Source of the DNA: Streptomyces sp. AV19
GTDB lineage: Bacteria; Actinomycetota; Actinomycetes; Streptomycetales; Streptomycetaceae
Direction: 5' to 3'
NCBI RefSeq assembly: GCF_015999245.1
Contig: NZ_JAEAMR010000003.1
Span: forward strand, 728,633-792,632
DNA: 64,000 nt
The notes under the pieces are model-generated. The model saw only the letters and a program-made list of their open reading frames with translations. It did no database searches and was not told where the DNA came from. This document shows positions 55,272-63,499 of this stretch, piece after piece. Numbering within the stretch: the stretch's first letter is position 1; the number at the start of each line of letters is the position of its first letter. A program made the translations under genes and the position numbers.

Positions 55272-55486
55272 ACGATCAGATACTCGGTTCGGCGGTGCGG
55301 CGGGGCCTCGCGCAACGCCGTGGGGTCCTCCGTCCGGCCCCTTCCGTGCGTGACGGGTTGCGTGACGGGTGCCGTTCCGGGGCGGAAGCGATCAGGGGCG
55401 CCCGGTTGATGAGGGTTTGATGAGCATCTTCTTAACTTGGGGGCGATCAAGGGGGCGTTGTCAGTGGGCGCCCGTAGCCTGTTCGC

Positions 55487-55678
55487 ATGTCCCTGGTCCG
55501 TGTGCGTCAGCAGTCTGTGCGTCAGCAGCCCTGTGCGGAGGAGATCAACCGCGCCATACGCGCCTTCCTGTCCGAGCGCCGGGGGCGTGCGCTCACCGCC
55601 GCCGAGCGGCGGGAGTACGAGCGGTTGCGCACGGACTGGCTGGCGGCGGGGCGGACGCGGCGGTGGGGGTGCGGATGA
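55487..55678 (+). CDS. Small conserved-looking protein (63 aa)
   Basis: A 63-residue basic helical protein (CAEEINRAIRAFLSERRGRALTAAERREYERLRTDWLAA). TAGCCT at 55475-55480 and a six-base gap before the ATG give a leaderless promoter, which supports expression. No domain is recognised; it may be a small DNA- or protein-binding adaptor. It stands between a large divergent oxidase and convergent small genes. Confidence 0.6.
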   Translation: MSLVRVRQQSVRQQPCAEEINRAIRAFLSERRGRALTAAERREYERLRTDWLAAGRTRRWGCG

Positions 55679-55718
55679 GCCGTGGAGCTCAGTGCTGGAG
55701 AGCTCAGTGCCGGAGAGT

Positions 55719-56024
55719 TCAGGGCTGGAGCGGGCGCAGGAAGCGGCGTTCGTAGCGCTTGATGCAGCGCGTCCTGCGGGCCAGTTCGAACGCCTCCTGG
55801 CACTCGGGGTCCGAGGCGCTGTCGAGGCGGTACTGCTCGTAGACGGCGAGGCTGGGGAAGGAGAAGAGGGCGTAGGCGATGTCGCTGTCGCCCTCGCTCG
55901 GCAGGAAGTATCCATGGTGGGTCCCGCCGAAGCGGTCGACGAGGTGGATCCAGCGGCGTGCGTACTCCTCGAAGTCCGCGAGGCGTTCGACGTCGATCTC
56001 GTACTTCAGGTGAATCGTGATCAC
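55719..56024 (-). CDS. NIPSNAP-family protein
   Basis: A 101-residue alpha-beta barrel (NIPSNAP/dimeric ferredoxin-like): MITIHLKYEID, RWIHLVDRFGGTHHGYFLPSEGDSDIAYALFSFPS and ARRTRCIKRYERRFLRPL. Family function is unclear. The GTG has AGGAG five bases upstream. It begins 12 bases after the glutamylcyclotransferase-like gene on the same strand, so the two form an operon. Confidence 0.88.
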   Translation of the reverse strand: MITIHLKYEIDVERLADFEEYARRWIHLVDRFGGTHHGYFLPSEGDSDIAYALFSFPSLAVYEQYRLDSASDPECQEAFELARRTRCIKRYERRFLRPLQP

Positions 56025-56036
56025 TGGTGCTCCTGG

Positions 56037-56474
56037 TTACTGTGCCGCGTTCGGTTGCTGTGCGGCGTTCCCCGCCGGGGCCGGGGCCGGGGCCGGGGCC
56101 GGGGCCGGGGCCGGGGCCGGGGCCGGGGCGTAGACCCAGGCGTGGGCGCCGGAGGCGAGCGGGGCGAGGGTGCGGGCGTAGTCGGCCACTTCGTAGTCGT
56201 CCGCGGCGGCCAGTTCGGTCCCGGTGACGGCGAGGGCGGTGCCCGCCACACGGTCCGCGGGGTCGCCGGTCGGGCGCAGGATGGGATGGTGGGCCGAGCC
56301 GCTGAGGGCGATGACGTCGGGGTCGGTGATCTCCACCGTGTCCAGGCGGTAGCCGGGCAGTTCCTCGGGAGTGCCGGTCACCTCGCGGCCGAAGAGGGAG
56401 CGCTGCACCTCGGGCTGGCGCAGGGTGCCGTAGGAGAAGAGGAGGACGGTGGTGTCGTCGAGCATGAGCCTCAT
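56037..56474 (-). CDS. Gamma-glutamylcyclotransferase-like (AIG2) protein with Ala-Pro tail
   Basis: A 145-residue GGCT/AIG2-like protein. Seen: the N-terminal FSYGTLRQPEVQ substrate loop, YRLDTVEITD and a Glu in DDYEVADYARTLAPL that aligns with the catalytic acid. Enzymes of this fold release 5-oxoproline from gamma-glutamyl compounds. After residue 115 the chain is a run of about nine Ala-Pro pairs encoded by a GGGGCC-type hexanucleotide repeat (read on the minus strand). ATG at 56474; an ATG at 56465 is possible. Confidence 0.85.
   Translation of the reverse strand: MRLMLDDTTVLLFSYGTLRQPEVQRSLFGREVTGTPEELPGYRLDTVEITDPDVIALSGSAHHPILRPTGDPADRVAGTALAVTGTELAAADDYEVADYARTLAPLASGAHAWVYAPAPAPAPAPAPAPAPAPAGNAAQQPNAAQ
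56077..56128 (+). repeat. GGGGCC hexanucleotide repeat, 8.7 units
   Basis: Eight full GGGGCC units and a final GGGG on the plus strand (56077-56128). The antisense gene reads them as a Pro-Ala tail, so gain or loss of units keeps the frame. The G-rich strand could fold as G-quadruplex. Confidence 0.95.
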
Positions 56475-56503
56475 GATCCGCAAGGGGCGGGGGTGGAGGC
56501 AAC

Positions 56504-57169
56504 GTGATTCCTGTCCCGTCTGAGGGGGTGGTCCCGCCTGAGCGTGTGGTCGCCGTACGGCACGGGGAGAGCACGGCGAACGTGCTGTTCGCGCGGGCGC
56601 GGGCGGAGGGGGCGCCGGTGGCCCTGCCGCCCGGGAGCGATGCCGGCGTGCCGCTGTCGGGGGCGGGGTGGGAGCAGGCCGCGCGGGTGGGGCGGTGGCT
56701 GGCCGGCGGGGAGGTGCCGGACGTGGTCGTCGTCTCGCCCTACCTGCGGGCCCGGCAGACGTGGGAGGAGATGGCCCGGCAGGTGCCGTCACGGCCGGAG
56801 CTCCGGGTCGACGAGCGGTTGCGGGACCGGGACATGGGGGTGTTCCACGGGCTCAACGAGATCGCCCTGCGGGAGCGGGCCCCCGAGGAGGCGGCGCGCC
56901 TGGCGGAGTGGGACCACCGGCCGCCCGGCGGCGAGTCGTTGCTCGACGTCGCCGGGCGCGTGCGCGAGCTGGTCGGTGAACTCGGCGGGCTGCGCGTGCT
57001 GTTCGTGGCCCACGACGCCGTGGTGGTGGCGCTGCGGCAGCTGTTCTCCGGCGAACGGCCGGCCGTTCCCTGGCCGGTGCCGAACGCGTCCGTGTCGCGG
57101 TGGGTCCGCGACGGGCCGGGGCTGAGACTGATCGACTTCGGGCGGCGGCCCTGGGCGGGGGCGGACTGA
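56504..57169 (+). CDS. Histidine phosphatase family protein
   Basis: A 221-residue phosphoglycerate-mutase-like phosphatase with the phosphohistidine in VVAVRHGESTANV, the acid helix LRDRDMGVFHGL and the second His in VLFVAHDAVVVAL. Distinct from the 9067 copy: it has a longer insert (EGAPVALPPGSDAGVPL) before PLSGAG. GTG start with GTGGAGG upstream. Substrate unknown. Confidence 0.9.
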   Translation: MIPVPSEGVVPPERVVAVRHGESTANVLFARARAEGAPVALPPGSDAGVPLSGAGWEQAARVGRWLAGGEVPDVVVVSPYLRARQTWEEMARQVPSRPELRVDERLRDRDMGVFHGLNEIALRERAPEEAARLAEWDHRPPGGESLLDVAGRVRELVGELGGLRVLFVAHDAVVVALRQLFSGERPAVPWPVPNASVSRWVRDGPGLRLIDFGRRPWAGAD

Positions 57170-57204
57170 GTCCCGAATGACCGGGCATGGGAGAATTGCG
57201 TGCT

Positions 57205-57936
57205 ATGGACGGTCGGCACCCCCTCAGCAACTCCGCCTCGGCGATCCTCTACCTCGTGGCGGGCCTCGCCGCCGTGGCCGGCTCCGCGTGGATGGCCGTT
57301 TCCTGGGTGCCCGGTCAGACCGCGGAGGAGCGGGCGTTCCGGTCCGCGCCGGCCTGTACGCGGGAGGTCCGGACGGACTGCGTCCGGGACGAGGAGTTCA
57401 CCGTCTCGGAGATCCGGCTGGGGAAGAAGGAGCGCAAGGCGACCCTGACCGACGCCAAGGGCGCGCCCCGGCGGGTCGGCTTCCCCGACGACGGGCCGCT
57501 GCTGAAGAAGCTGGACGACGGTGACCGGGTGACCGGCACCGTCTGGCGCGGCTCCGTCCAGGAGATCGCGGCCAGGGGCACGAAGCAGCCCACCTGGGCG
57601 GCCCCGGTCAACCCGCCCTCGGCGGATCTGGCCGCCGCGATCGGCCTGGGACCGGCCGGGCTGCTCCTGAGCGTGGCGTGCGCCTGGCGCCTGCGGCAGG
57701 GAGCCGATGCGAACGAGCCGACCTGGCGCATGCGTTACCTGGTCCGCCTCGCGTGCGGCATGGGTCTCGCCGGGGTCGTCACGGCCGTGGCCTTCGCGGC
57801 CCTCGGCGTCCGGCCGCTCTGGGCGGCCCCGGTGCTCTGGTCGCTGCTCGTCGCGCCGATGGCGGCCCTGACCGTACGCGCGTGGCGGCGGGCGCCGTAC
57901 CGGCCGCGCGAGCCGTGGAGGCCGACGCCGCTGTGA
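57205..57936 (+). CDS. Multi-pass membrane protein of unknown function
   Basis: A 243-residue protein with an N-terminal membrane segment, an extracytoplasmic region of about 100 residues (two cysteines, CTREVRTDCVRDEEF, perhaps a disulfide) and three or four C-terminal segments. No enzyme motif. The ATG at 57205 follows GGGAG at 57190-57194; an ATG at 57187 would add six residues. No named family recognised. Confidence 0.7.
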   Translation: MDGRHPLSNSASAILYLVAGLAAVAGSAWMAVSWVPGQTAEERAFRSAPACTREVRTDCVRDEEFTVSEIRLGKKERKATLTDAKGAPRRVGFPDDGPLLKKLDDGDRVTGTVWRGSVQEIAARGTKQPTWAAPVNPPSADLAAAIGLGPAGLLLSVACAWRLRQGADANEPTWRMRYLVRLACGMGLAGVVTAVAFAALGVRPLWAAPVLWSLLVAPMAALTVRAWRRAPYRPREPWRPTPL

Positions 57937-57964
57937 TGCGCGCAGTGATGCACGATGAGGAGTC

Positions 57965-58588
57965 ATGACCGCCCAACTCCTCGGATTCGCCGCCGCATCG
58001 CTCGCCATCATCGTCGTCCCCGGCCCCGACCTCGTCCTGCTGCTCCGCAACGCGGCGAGAGCCGGGCGCCGGGGCGCGGTGGCGACGGCCGTCGGCATCA
58101 TGCTCGGCAACGCGGTCCTGGCCGCGGCGGCGGTCGCGGGCCTGACCGTGCTGCTGACCGGGTCCCAAGTCCTGTACGCGGCCCTGCGCTTCGCCGGTGC
58201 GGCGTACCTCGTGTACCTCGGCGGACGCGCCCTGTTCGAGCTCGCCCGCGGCGGCGGGAGCGACGACGCCCCGAGTCCGCAACCCGCTGCCGCCGCCCCG
58301 CAGGCGTTCCGGCAGGGTCTGGTGAGCAATCTGCTCAACCCCAAGGTGGCCGCCTTCTACCTGTCGCTGTTCCCGCAGTTCGCGCTTCCCGGGATGCCGG
58401 TGCTCGCCCAACACGCCGTCATGGCAGGGTTGTTCTGGGGGCTGGCGTTGCTCTGGTACGTGGTGGTCGTCGCCGTGCTGGGGCGCGTGCAGGCGGTGTT
58501 GCGCCGGCGGCGCGTGCGGCGGGGGATCTCCGGGGTGTCCGGGGTGGTACTGGTCGGCCTGGGGGCGGCGTTGGCGCTGCGGGAGTAG
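57965..58588 (+). CDS. LysE-family amino-acid/homoserine lactone exporter
   Basis: A 207-residue LysE/RhtB transporter with six membrane segments and the family signature near the start (IIVVPGPDLVLLLRNAARAGRRGA) and FAGAAYLVYLGGRAL in segment 3. It exports amino acids or related small molecules. GAGGAG precedes the ATG. Cytosolic loop (about 100-115) is Ala/Pro-rich. Confidence 0.92.
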   Translation: MTAQLLGFAAASLAIIVVPGPDLVLLLRNAARAGRRGAVATAVGIMLGNAVLAAAAVAGLTVLLTGSQVLYAALRFAGAAYLVYLGGRALFELARGGGSDDAPSPQPAAAAPQAFRQGLVSNLLNPKVAAFYLSLFPQFALPGMPVLAQHAVMAGLFWGLALLWYVVVVAVLGRVQAVLRRRRVRRGISGVSGVVLVGLGAALALRE

Positions 58589-58634
58589 CGGGGCAGTGTG
58601 GTTGCCGTACATACGGCATCCTTGGGAGGTCGCT

Positions 58635-59546
58635 GTGCGCTTCGGGATAAATCTGCTCAACTTCGGCCCGGGTACGACCCCGGAGACACTCGCCCGGCAG
58701 GCGTCCGACGCCGCCGGACTGGGCTTCACCTTCGCCATGATCTCCGACCACATCGCGGTGACCGAGGACGTCGACGAGGTGTACCCCGCGCCCTTCTACG
58801 ACCAGTTCGCGCTCGCGGCCTATCTCGCCGGCCGGAACACCGGCCTCACCCTCGGCACCACCGTCACCGTCATCCCGTACCGCCACCCGCTGCACACCGC
58901 CCGGCTGGCTGCCAACATGGATCGGCTCAACGACGCCGGGTTCATCCTGGGAGCCGGTGTCGGCTGGTCCCGGCAGGAGTACGAGGCACTCGGCGTCCCC
59001 TTCGCCGAACGCGGCCGGATCACCGACGAGTTCCTGGCGGCGATACGGGCCGCCTGGACCCGGGACCCCTGCACGTTCCACGGGCGGTACGTCTCGTTCG
59101 AGGACGTGCGCACCGCTCCGGCGCCCGCCACCTCTCCCCACCCGCCCGTCTGGATCGGCGGGGACTCCCCGGCCGCACTGCGCAGGGCGGCGCGCCTGGG
59201 GGAAGGGTGGCACCCGTACGCTCCCACGCCGGCGACCCTGCGGGCGGCGCTGCCGGTCCTGACCGCCGAGGCGGAACGGGCCGGGCGCCCGGTCCCGGAA
59301 CTCGTGCCCCGGCTCCGGATCCGGATCACGGACCGGGTGACGGCGTCCGACCGCCCCCTGGGGCACGGCACAGTGGGCCGGATACGCGAGGACCTGGTCA
59401 CCCTGGCCGAACTCGGCGCGTCCCACGTGCTCTTCGACACCTACCCGGGCTCGGCGGGCGAACGCGCCACGGCCGAGGAGGACAGGCGCACCCTGGAACT
59501 GCTCACCGAGAAGGTCATCGACACGGCTCTGGGAGCTCCGCGCTGA
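58635..59546 (+). CDS. F420-dependent LLM-class oxidoreductase
   Basis: A 303-residue luciferase-like monooxygenase-fold enzyme. Seen: MRFGINLLNFGP, TFAMISDHIAV, the GLTLGTTVTVIPYRHPLHTARLAANMDRL core and WIGGDSPAALRRAARLGEGWHPYAP. Such actinobacterial members usually use coenzyme F420 to reduce or oxidise small molecules. GGGAGG lies six bases before the GTG at 58635. Substrate unknown. Confidence 0.92.
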   Translation: MRFGINLLNFGPGTTPETLARQASDAAGLGFTFAMISDHIAVTEDVDEVYPAPFYDQFALAAYLAGRNTGLTLGTTVTVIPYRHPLHTARLAANMDRLNDAGFILGAGVGWSRQEYEALGVPFAERGRITDEFLAAIRAAWTRDPCTFHGRYVSFEDVRTAPAPATSPHPPVWIGGDSPAALRRAARLGEGWHPYAPTPATLRAALPVLTAEAERAGRPVPELVPRLRIRITDRVTASDRPLGHGTVGRIREDLVTLAELGASHVLFDTYPGSAGERATAEEDRRTLELLTEKVIDTALGAPR

Positions 59547-59719
59547 GCGGTACGGAGCCGGCGGATCCACCCGGAAGGCTGATCGAGTCGGATGCGGAAC
59601 GGTGAACGGCTGAGTATCCTGCTCCCACCGGCCGCTCACGCGGTCGCGTACATGTGGAGCCCGACGCAGGGGGTACTGCGCCGGACTCCAGCAGAAGAGC
59701 ATTTTCAGGGCGTTGTAGC

Positions 59720-59744
59720 CCCCCGGTAAGTCATCTGCCGGGGG
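59720..59744 (-). terminator. Terminator of the 47-aa gene
   Basis: CCCCCGG at 59720-59726 pairs with CCGGGGG at 59738-59744, right after the minus-strand stop at 59746. Confidence 0.65.
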
Positions 59745-59745
59745 T

Positions 59746-59889
59746 CTACAGCCCGAACCTCACCTCCAACCAACGCCAGATCACGTGGCTCAGCACGAAC
59801 CCCGTCACGGGGATGCTGACCGCGATCAACCAGCGGAGGAAGGCCCCAAGGTGAGGAGGCCGGTTCTTCTGCCTTTTGTGGCGTGCCAT
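59746..59889 (-). CDS. Small membrane peptide (47 aa)
   Basis: A 47-residue frame: basic N-terminus (MARHKRQKNRPPHL) and one membrane segment with SIPVTGFVLSHVIWRWLEV, ending VRFGL. Support: a clear stop with an adjoining terminator, a start after GGAAG, and a decayed relative at 61691-61789 that keeps TGFALGHVIRW. Not predicted by usual length cut-offs. It lies downstream of the HTH/pseudo-trypsin gene; a link is inferred from adjacency. Confidence 0.55.
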   Translation of the reverse strand: MARHKRQKNRPPHLGAFLRWLIAVSIPVTGFVLSHVIWRWLEVRFGL

Positions 59890-59960
59890 CAGCGCCCGAT
59901 CTTCCAGGGTGGGTAGTCGCCCACCAGCGGTCGGACTCTCCGAACGGAGAGCCCGGCCAT

Positions 59961-60000
59961 GGGCGCGGCCGCATCCCGGTGCGACCGGGTGGCCGCGCCC
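59961..60000. other. Strong structured intergenic element
   Basis: Outer stem GGGCGCGGCC (59961-59970) with GGCCGCGCCC (59991-60000) encloses an inner CCCGGT/ACCGGG stem, a cruciform-like fold. It lies between the 60117 gene and the 47-aa gene. Could be a leader, attenuator or terminator. Confidence 0.5.
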
Positions 60001-60116
60001 CAGTCGGGTCCTCCCGGAAGAAGGTCCGACGGCAGCGGGCGCCCCGGAGGCGAACGCGTCAGCTCGTCACGAGCCGTGATCCTACACTCACTCAACCCCC
60101 CTATGGGGGCGGTGTT

Positions 60117-61343
60117 TTACAACTCGTCGGGCAGTTTGACCGTGGTCAGGGCGCGCAGCGACCCCACCGGCAGGAGCAGCCCCCGCTGTCCGTCCCGGCC
60201 GCAGCTCAGGAGCAGGCCCGTGAGCGCGCCCGCGCCGGAGAACGCGGGGGCGCCGATCAGTCCGTCGGGGAGTTCGCCGGTCACGCGCAGCCAGTTTCCC
60301 GTGCGGCCCTTGACGTCGAGGAGGCACGAGTACGGGCCGTTCGTGGTGTACGCGCTCACCAGGAGCTGTCTGCCCGGCATGAGGCGACGGTCGAAGGACA
60401 ACGGCCGGCCGGGGAAGGGCAGGGGTTTCTCCAGGCGCAGCACCACGAGCGGCGGCGAGGCGCGGGTCTCGAGCGATGTGGCCGGCACCTTCCGCCCGCC
60501 GACGTGGACCTTCACCGTGCGTTCCGTCTCGCTCCGCGTCCAGAGGGCCTCCGGCACCGGGCCCGGCGTGATCACCGTTTCGGCGTCGAAGAGCAGGCCG
60601 TTCCCGAGGTACCGGTGGTCCATGGCGTACAGCTGGACGCTCACGGACTCGACGAACTCCTCGTCCACCTGCCAGCTGTCGGTGTACACCATGACGCTGC
60701 TCAGGAACTGCTGCCCGGCGGCCACGTTGTTGTGGACGTCCGCCTCCGGGCGGAAGCCGGCCGGCAGAGGGGCCCTCTCCTCCGCCTCGGCCAGCTGGCG
60801 CTCCAACTGCTCGCAGCGATCCTCCGCCTGCTGGTGCAGGGCCTGTACGCGCACCAGCTCCTCCTTCAGGTCGCGTATCTCCTCGCGCAGCCGCGCCTCC
60901 AGCTCGCGATTGCGCATCTCCAGGTCGCGGATGCGGTGTTCACGGTCCTGGAGGGTGTCCTCCAGCCAGCGTTCCCGCGTGGCCGCGTGCCGCGCCTCCC
61001 CGTCGGCCGCCGCGAGTTCGCGTTCCAGGAGCTGCACCCGGTGGGCGGGACTGCCGCCGGACTCCAGCGCCGCCGTGTGCAGCGTCCGCAGCCTGTCGAT
61101 CGTTTCGGCGGTCGGTACGGAGCCCCGCGTCTCGCCCACGTCGTGCAGGAGGTTGAGGACGAACTCCCATGGCGGGACGCGTCGTCCGCTCAGGTAGCGG
61201 GAGACGGTGGACGAGTCGTACGCGCGGCGGGCCGCATAGCGGCGTGTGGAGACGCACAGGCCCGTGAAGAGATCGCGCAACGCCTGCGCGAGCACGGCCG
61301 CGGCGGGCGGCAGATCGTCGTCCACCGGCTTGAGTTCGCCCAT
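60117..61343 (-). CDS. HTH - coiled coil - degenerate trypsin-fold protein
   Basis: A 408-residue protein in three parts. N-terminal Xre-like helix-turn-helix (about 15-60: RRAYDSSTVSRYLSGRRVPPWE); long coiled coil (about 90-185: RELEARLREEIRDLKEELVRVQAL); C-terminal domain (about 200-405) with trypsin-fold traces (FSGAGALTGLL and LLFDAETVITPG). The catalytic His (expected in a TAxH motif) and the GDSGGP box are absent, so it is probably a non-catalytic sensor. Known: HTH-plus-trypsin-like proteins occur in predicted actinobacterial conflict and signalling systems. ATG at 61343 behind GGGGGA; an ATG at 61373 is possible. Confidence 0.75.
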   Translation of the reverse strand: MGELKPVDDDLPPAAAVLAQALRDLFTGLCVSTRRYAARRAYDSSTVSRYLSGRRVPPWEFVLNLLHDVGETRGSVPTAETIDRLRTLHTAALESGGSPAHRVQLLERELAAADGEARHAATRERWLEDTLQDREHRIRDLEMRNRELEARLREEIRDLKEELVRVQALHQQAEDRCEQLERQLAEAEERAPLPAGFRPEADVHNNVAAGQQFLSSVMVYTDSWQVDEEFVESVSVQLYAMDHRYLGNGLLFDAETVITPGPVPEALWTRSETERTVKVHVGGRKVPATSLETRASPPLVVLRLEKPLPFPGRPLSFDRRLMPGRQLLVSAYTTNGPYSCLLDVKGRTGNWLRVTGELPDGLIGAPAFSGAGALTGLLLSCGRDGQRGLLLPVGSLRALTTVKLPDEL

Positions 61344-61438
61344 CGCCGTCCCCCGCCGGTCGCTGCCGTTCATCCGGCAGCACCGCTGCGTCTGCCGCAG
61401 CACCCCGACCCTCCGTCAGCCTGGGCGCACCGCCAACC

Positions 61439-61624
61439 ATGACAGGGGCTTCGCGAATGCCGCAGCGCAACGGACGAACTCGGGATCTCGTCGTCTTCCT
61501 CGCCGTACTCGGCACGGGCACGGTGCTCGTCCTCCGCGGGGTCGCGGCGGAGTCCCTGGCGACGATCGCGGTCGCCGTCTCGGGGCTCTACGCCGCGTGG
61601 CGCGGCCCGCAGCCGCCCGCGTAA
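61439..61624 (+). CDS. Small membrane protein (61 aa)
   Basis: A 61-residue protein with a basic N-terminus and two hydrophobic segments (LVVFLAVLGTGTVLVL and LATIAVAVSGLYAAW). Divergent from the HTH/pseudo-trypsin gene with 95 bases between. No ribosome-binding site is clear and no family recognised, so it is a moderate call. Confidence 0.5.
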   Translation: MTGASRMPQRNGRTRDLVVFLAVLGTGTVLVLRGVAAESLATIAVAVSGLYAAWRGPQPPA

Positions 61625-61690
61625 ACCTGTGTCCGCCGGATCGCCGGACAGGGTGAGCCGCTGTTCAGCGGCTCGGGGACGCTCGGGTCG

Positions 61691-61789
61691 TCAGGCAGTG
61701 GTGGTACCGAGGGTCTGCAACCCTGACAGCACCTCCGTCCGCCACCGGATGACGTGGCCGAGCGCAAACCCCGTCGCGGGGCCGCCCAC
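61691..61789 (-). pseudogene. Decayed copy of the 47-aa membrane peptide
   Basis: On the minus strand a short frame from a GTG at 61789 to a TGA at 61691-61693 reads PATGFALGHVIRW, matching PVTGFVLSHVIWRW of the 59746 gene; flanking bases (GGGTCT...CACCTCC, GTGGC..AGC) also match it. The N-terminal membrane part is lost and the C-terminus diverges, so it is a relic or a cis-acting remnant. Confidence 0.5.
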
Positions 61790-61817
61790 GCGCGGGCGGC
61801 TGGCTAGCCTGGCGGGC

Positions 61818-62147
61818 ATGGCCTACGACGAAGTGCTGGCGGAACGGGTCCGGGAGCGGCTGGAGGAGGGCGGGTACGAGGCCGCCGAGAAGAAGATGTT
61901 CGGCGCGCTCGCGTTCCTGGACCGGGGGAACACGGTCGCCGGGGTGGAGGGCGACGACCTGTTCGTACGGGTCGGGCCCGAGGAGATCGAGGAGGCCCTG
62001 GGCCGGCCCGGCGCGCGGCCCTTCGAGTTCCGTGGCCGGACGTCGGCCGGCTGGGTGTACGTCTCGGGCGAGGCCCTCGACGACGAGGCGCTGGACGACT
62101 GGCTGAGGATCGGCTGGGAGGCCGCCGAGGGGCTCCCGCCGAAGTGA
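61818..62147 (+). CDS. TfoX N-terminal domain protein
   Basis: A 109-residue protein with a TfoX_N fold: MAYDEVLAERVRERL, EKKMFGALAFLDRGNTVAGVEGDDLFVRVGPEE and GRTSAGWVYVSGEAL. TfoX/Sxy proteins induce competence in some bacteria; standalone N-domain members in actinobacteria are of unknown role. TAGCCT at 61805-61810 is seven bases before the ATG, a leaderless start; a longer frame to 61629 covers the relic and is rejected. Confidence 0.88.
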   Translation: MAYDEVLAERVRERLEEGGYEAAEKKMFGALAFLDRGNTVAGVEGDDLFVRVGPEEIEEALGRPGARPFEFRGRTSAGWVYVSGEALDDEALDDWLRIGWEAAEGLPPK

Positions 62148-62154
62148 CAACCGG

Positions 62155-63324
62155 CTAGTTCGCGGCGTCGCACAGCGCGTCGTCCACCAGCTTCCGCGTC
62201 GCCCGGTTGAGGCGGACGCGGTCCGGGGTGTCGCCCGCGCTCGTGACCGAGACGGCGACGGCCCGGCGGCCGTCGTCCGTCACCCCGGTGCGGGTGTACG
62301 TGCCGAAGCCGTCGCCCTCGTGGTGCCAGTAGCCGCCCCCGCAGGTCAGTGGCGTCCAGCGGATGCCGAGGCCATAGCCGCCGCGCGGCCACTCCGCGAG
62401 GTCTTCGCGGGCGCCGGTGCGCTCCACCGTCCGCTTCATCTCGGCCAGTTGGGCCGGCGGCAGGAGCTTGCCGCCGAGCAGTGCGCGGAAGAACGTGTTG
62501 AGGTCGGCCGTGGTCGTCACCAGGCCCGAGTCGGCCGTGTGCTGGAGGCTGTGCTCGGTGACGTCGAGGACCGCGCCGCCGGGGGCGCGCAGGGTGACGC
62601 GGGCGTGCGGGCCGGGGAGGTACGGGTTCGCGCCGGGGACGTAAGTGTGGCGCAGGCCGAGCGGGGCGATGACGCGGTGCTCGACCAGGGTGCGCCAGTC
62701 GTCGCCGGACGCCTTCTCGGCGATCATTCCGGCGAGCAGGTAGTTGGTGTTGGAGTACGCCCAGCGCGGGTTCCGGTGGTCGGGGGTGAAGAGCGGGCGG
62801 TGGCGCACGGCGACGGCCACCCAGTCGCGGGCCGGGGTCGCGTCGTGGCGGACCTTCTCGAAGTCGCCGCCGAGGGCGGCCGCGAGAGCGGGGTCGTCGA
62901 CGTAGTCGAAGAGGCCGCTGGTCTGCCGGAGCAGGTCGCGGACGGTGATCCGGGAACCGTCGTTGCCGTTGCCGGAGACGACGCCGGGCAGCCACTTCTC
63001 GACGGTGTCGTCGAGCGACAGCTTCCGCTCGGCGGCGAGTTGGAGGACCACGGTGGCCGTGAACGTCTTCGTGGTGCTCGCGGCGCGGAACTGGGCGTTC
63101 CAGGGCGTGGGTTGAGTGCCGCCGCCCGCGCGGGCCCGGCGCACGCCGTGGCCGGTGTCCGTCTCGGCGAGGACGCGGACGTCGCCGCCGGCCGCGCGGA
63201 CGGCCCGTACGTCCGCGTCCAGCGAGGCGCGCGGGGCGCCGCTCGCGCCGGGGGCCTGGGTGGCGAGGCCCGCCACCAGGGCTCCGGTGACCAGGGCCAC
63301 GCCCGTCCAACGACTCATCCGCAT
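62155..63324 (-). CDS. Secreted serine hydrolase (beta-lactamase/D,D-peptidase family)
   Basis: A 389-residue exported class C-type hydrolase with a signal peptide (cleavage near GASGAPRA). Seen: SxxK pair in AASTTKTFTATV, YSNTNYLLAG and HHEGDGFGTYT as the third box. It resembles Streptomyces D-alanyl-D-alanine carboxypeptidases and esterases. Two cysteines in the C-terminal half (TPLTCGGGYW, DALCDAAN) may pair. GGGAG six bases before the ATG at 63324. Confidence 0.9.
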   Translation of the reverse strand: MRMSRWTGVALVTGALVAGLATQAPGASGAPRASLDADVRAVRAAGGDVRVLAETDTGHGVRRARAGGGTQPTPWNAQFRAASTTKTFTATVVLQLAAERKLSLDDTVEKWLPGVVSGNGNDGSRITVRDLLRQTSGLFDYVDDPALAAALGGDFEKVRHDATPARDWVAVAVRHRPLFTPDHRNPRWAYSNTNYLLAGMIAEKASGDDWRTLVEHRVIAPLGLRHTYVPGANPYLPGPHARVTLRAPGGAVLDVTEHSLQHTADSGLVTTTADLNTFFRALLGGKLLPPAQLAEMKRTVERTGAREDLAEWPRGGYGLGIRWTPLTCGGGYWHHEGDGFGTYTRTGVTDDGRRAVAVSVTSAGDTPDRVRLNRATRKLVDDALCDAAN

Positions 63325-63499
63325 GCTTTTCTCCCAGTCGTTCCGTGTCAACTGGTTCCAGCCAACCAGCGAGGAACGGCCCGGCCCATGGGCCTGAGGA
63401 CCGTGACCGGGGTGTACCTGGCACCACCCCGCACCCGTGACCCCTTGCGTCCCACGGCTGTTGGTCCACCACAGAGGTCGGCAGGGGAGGGACGGGAGC

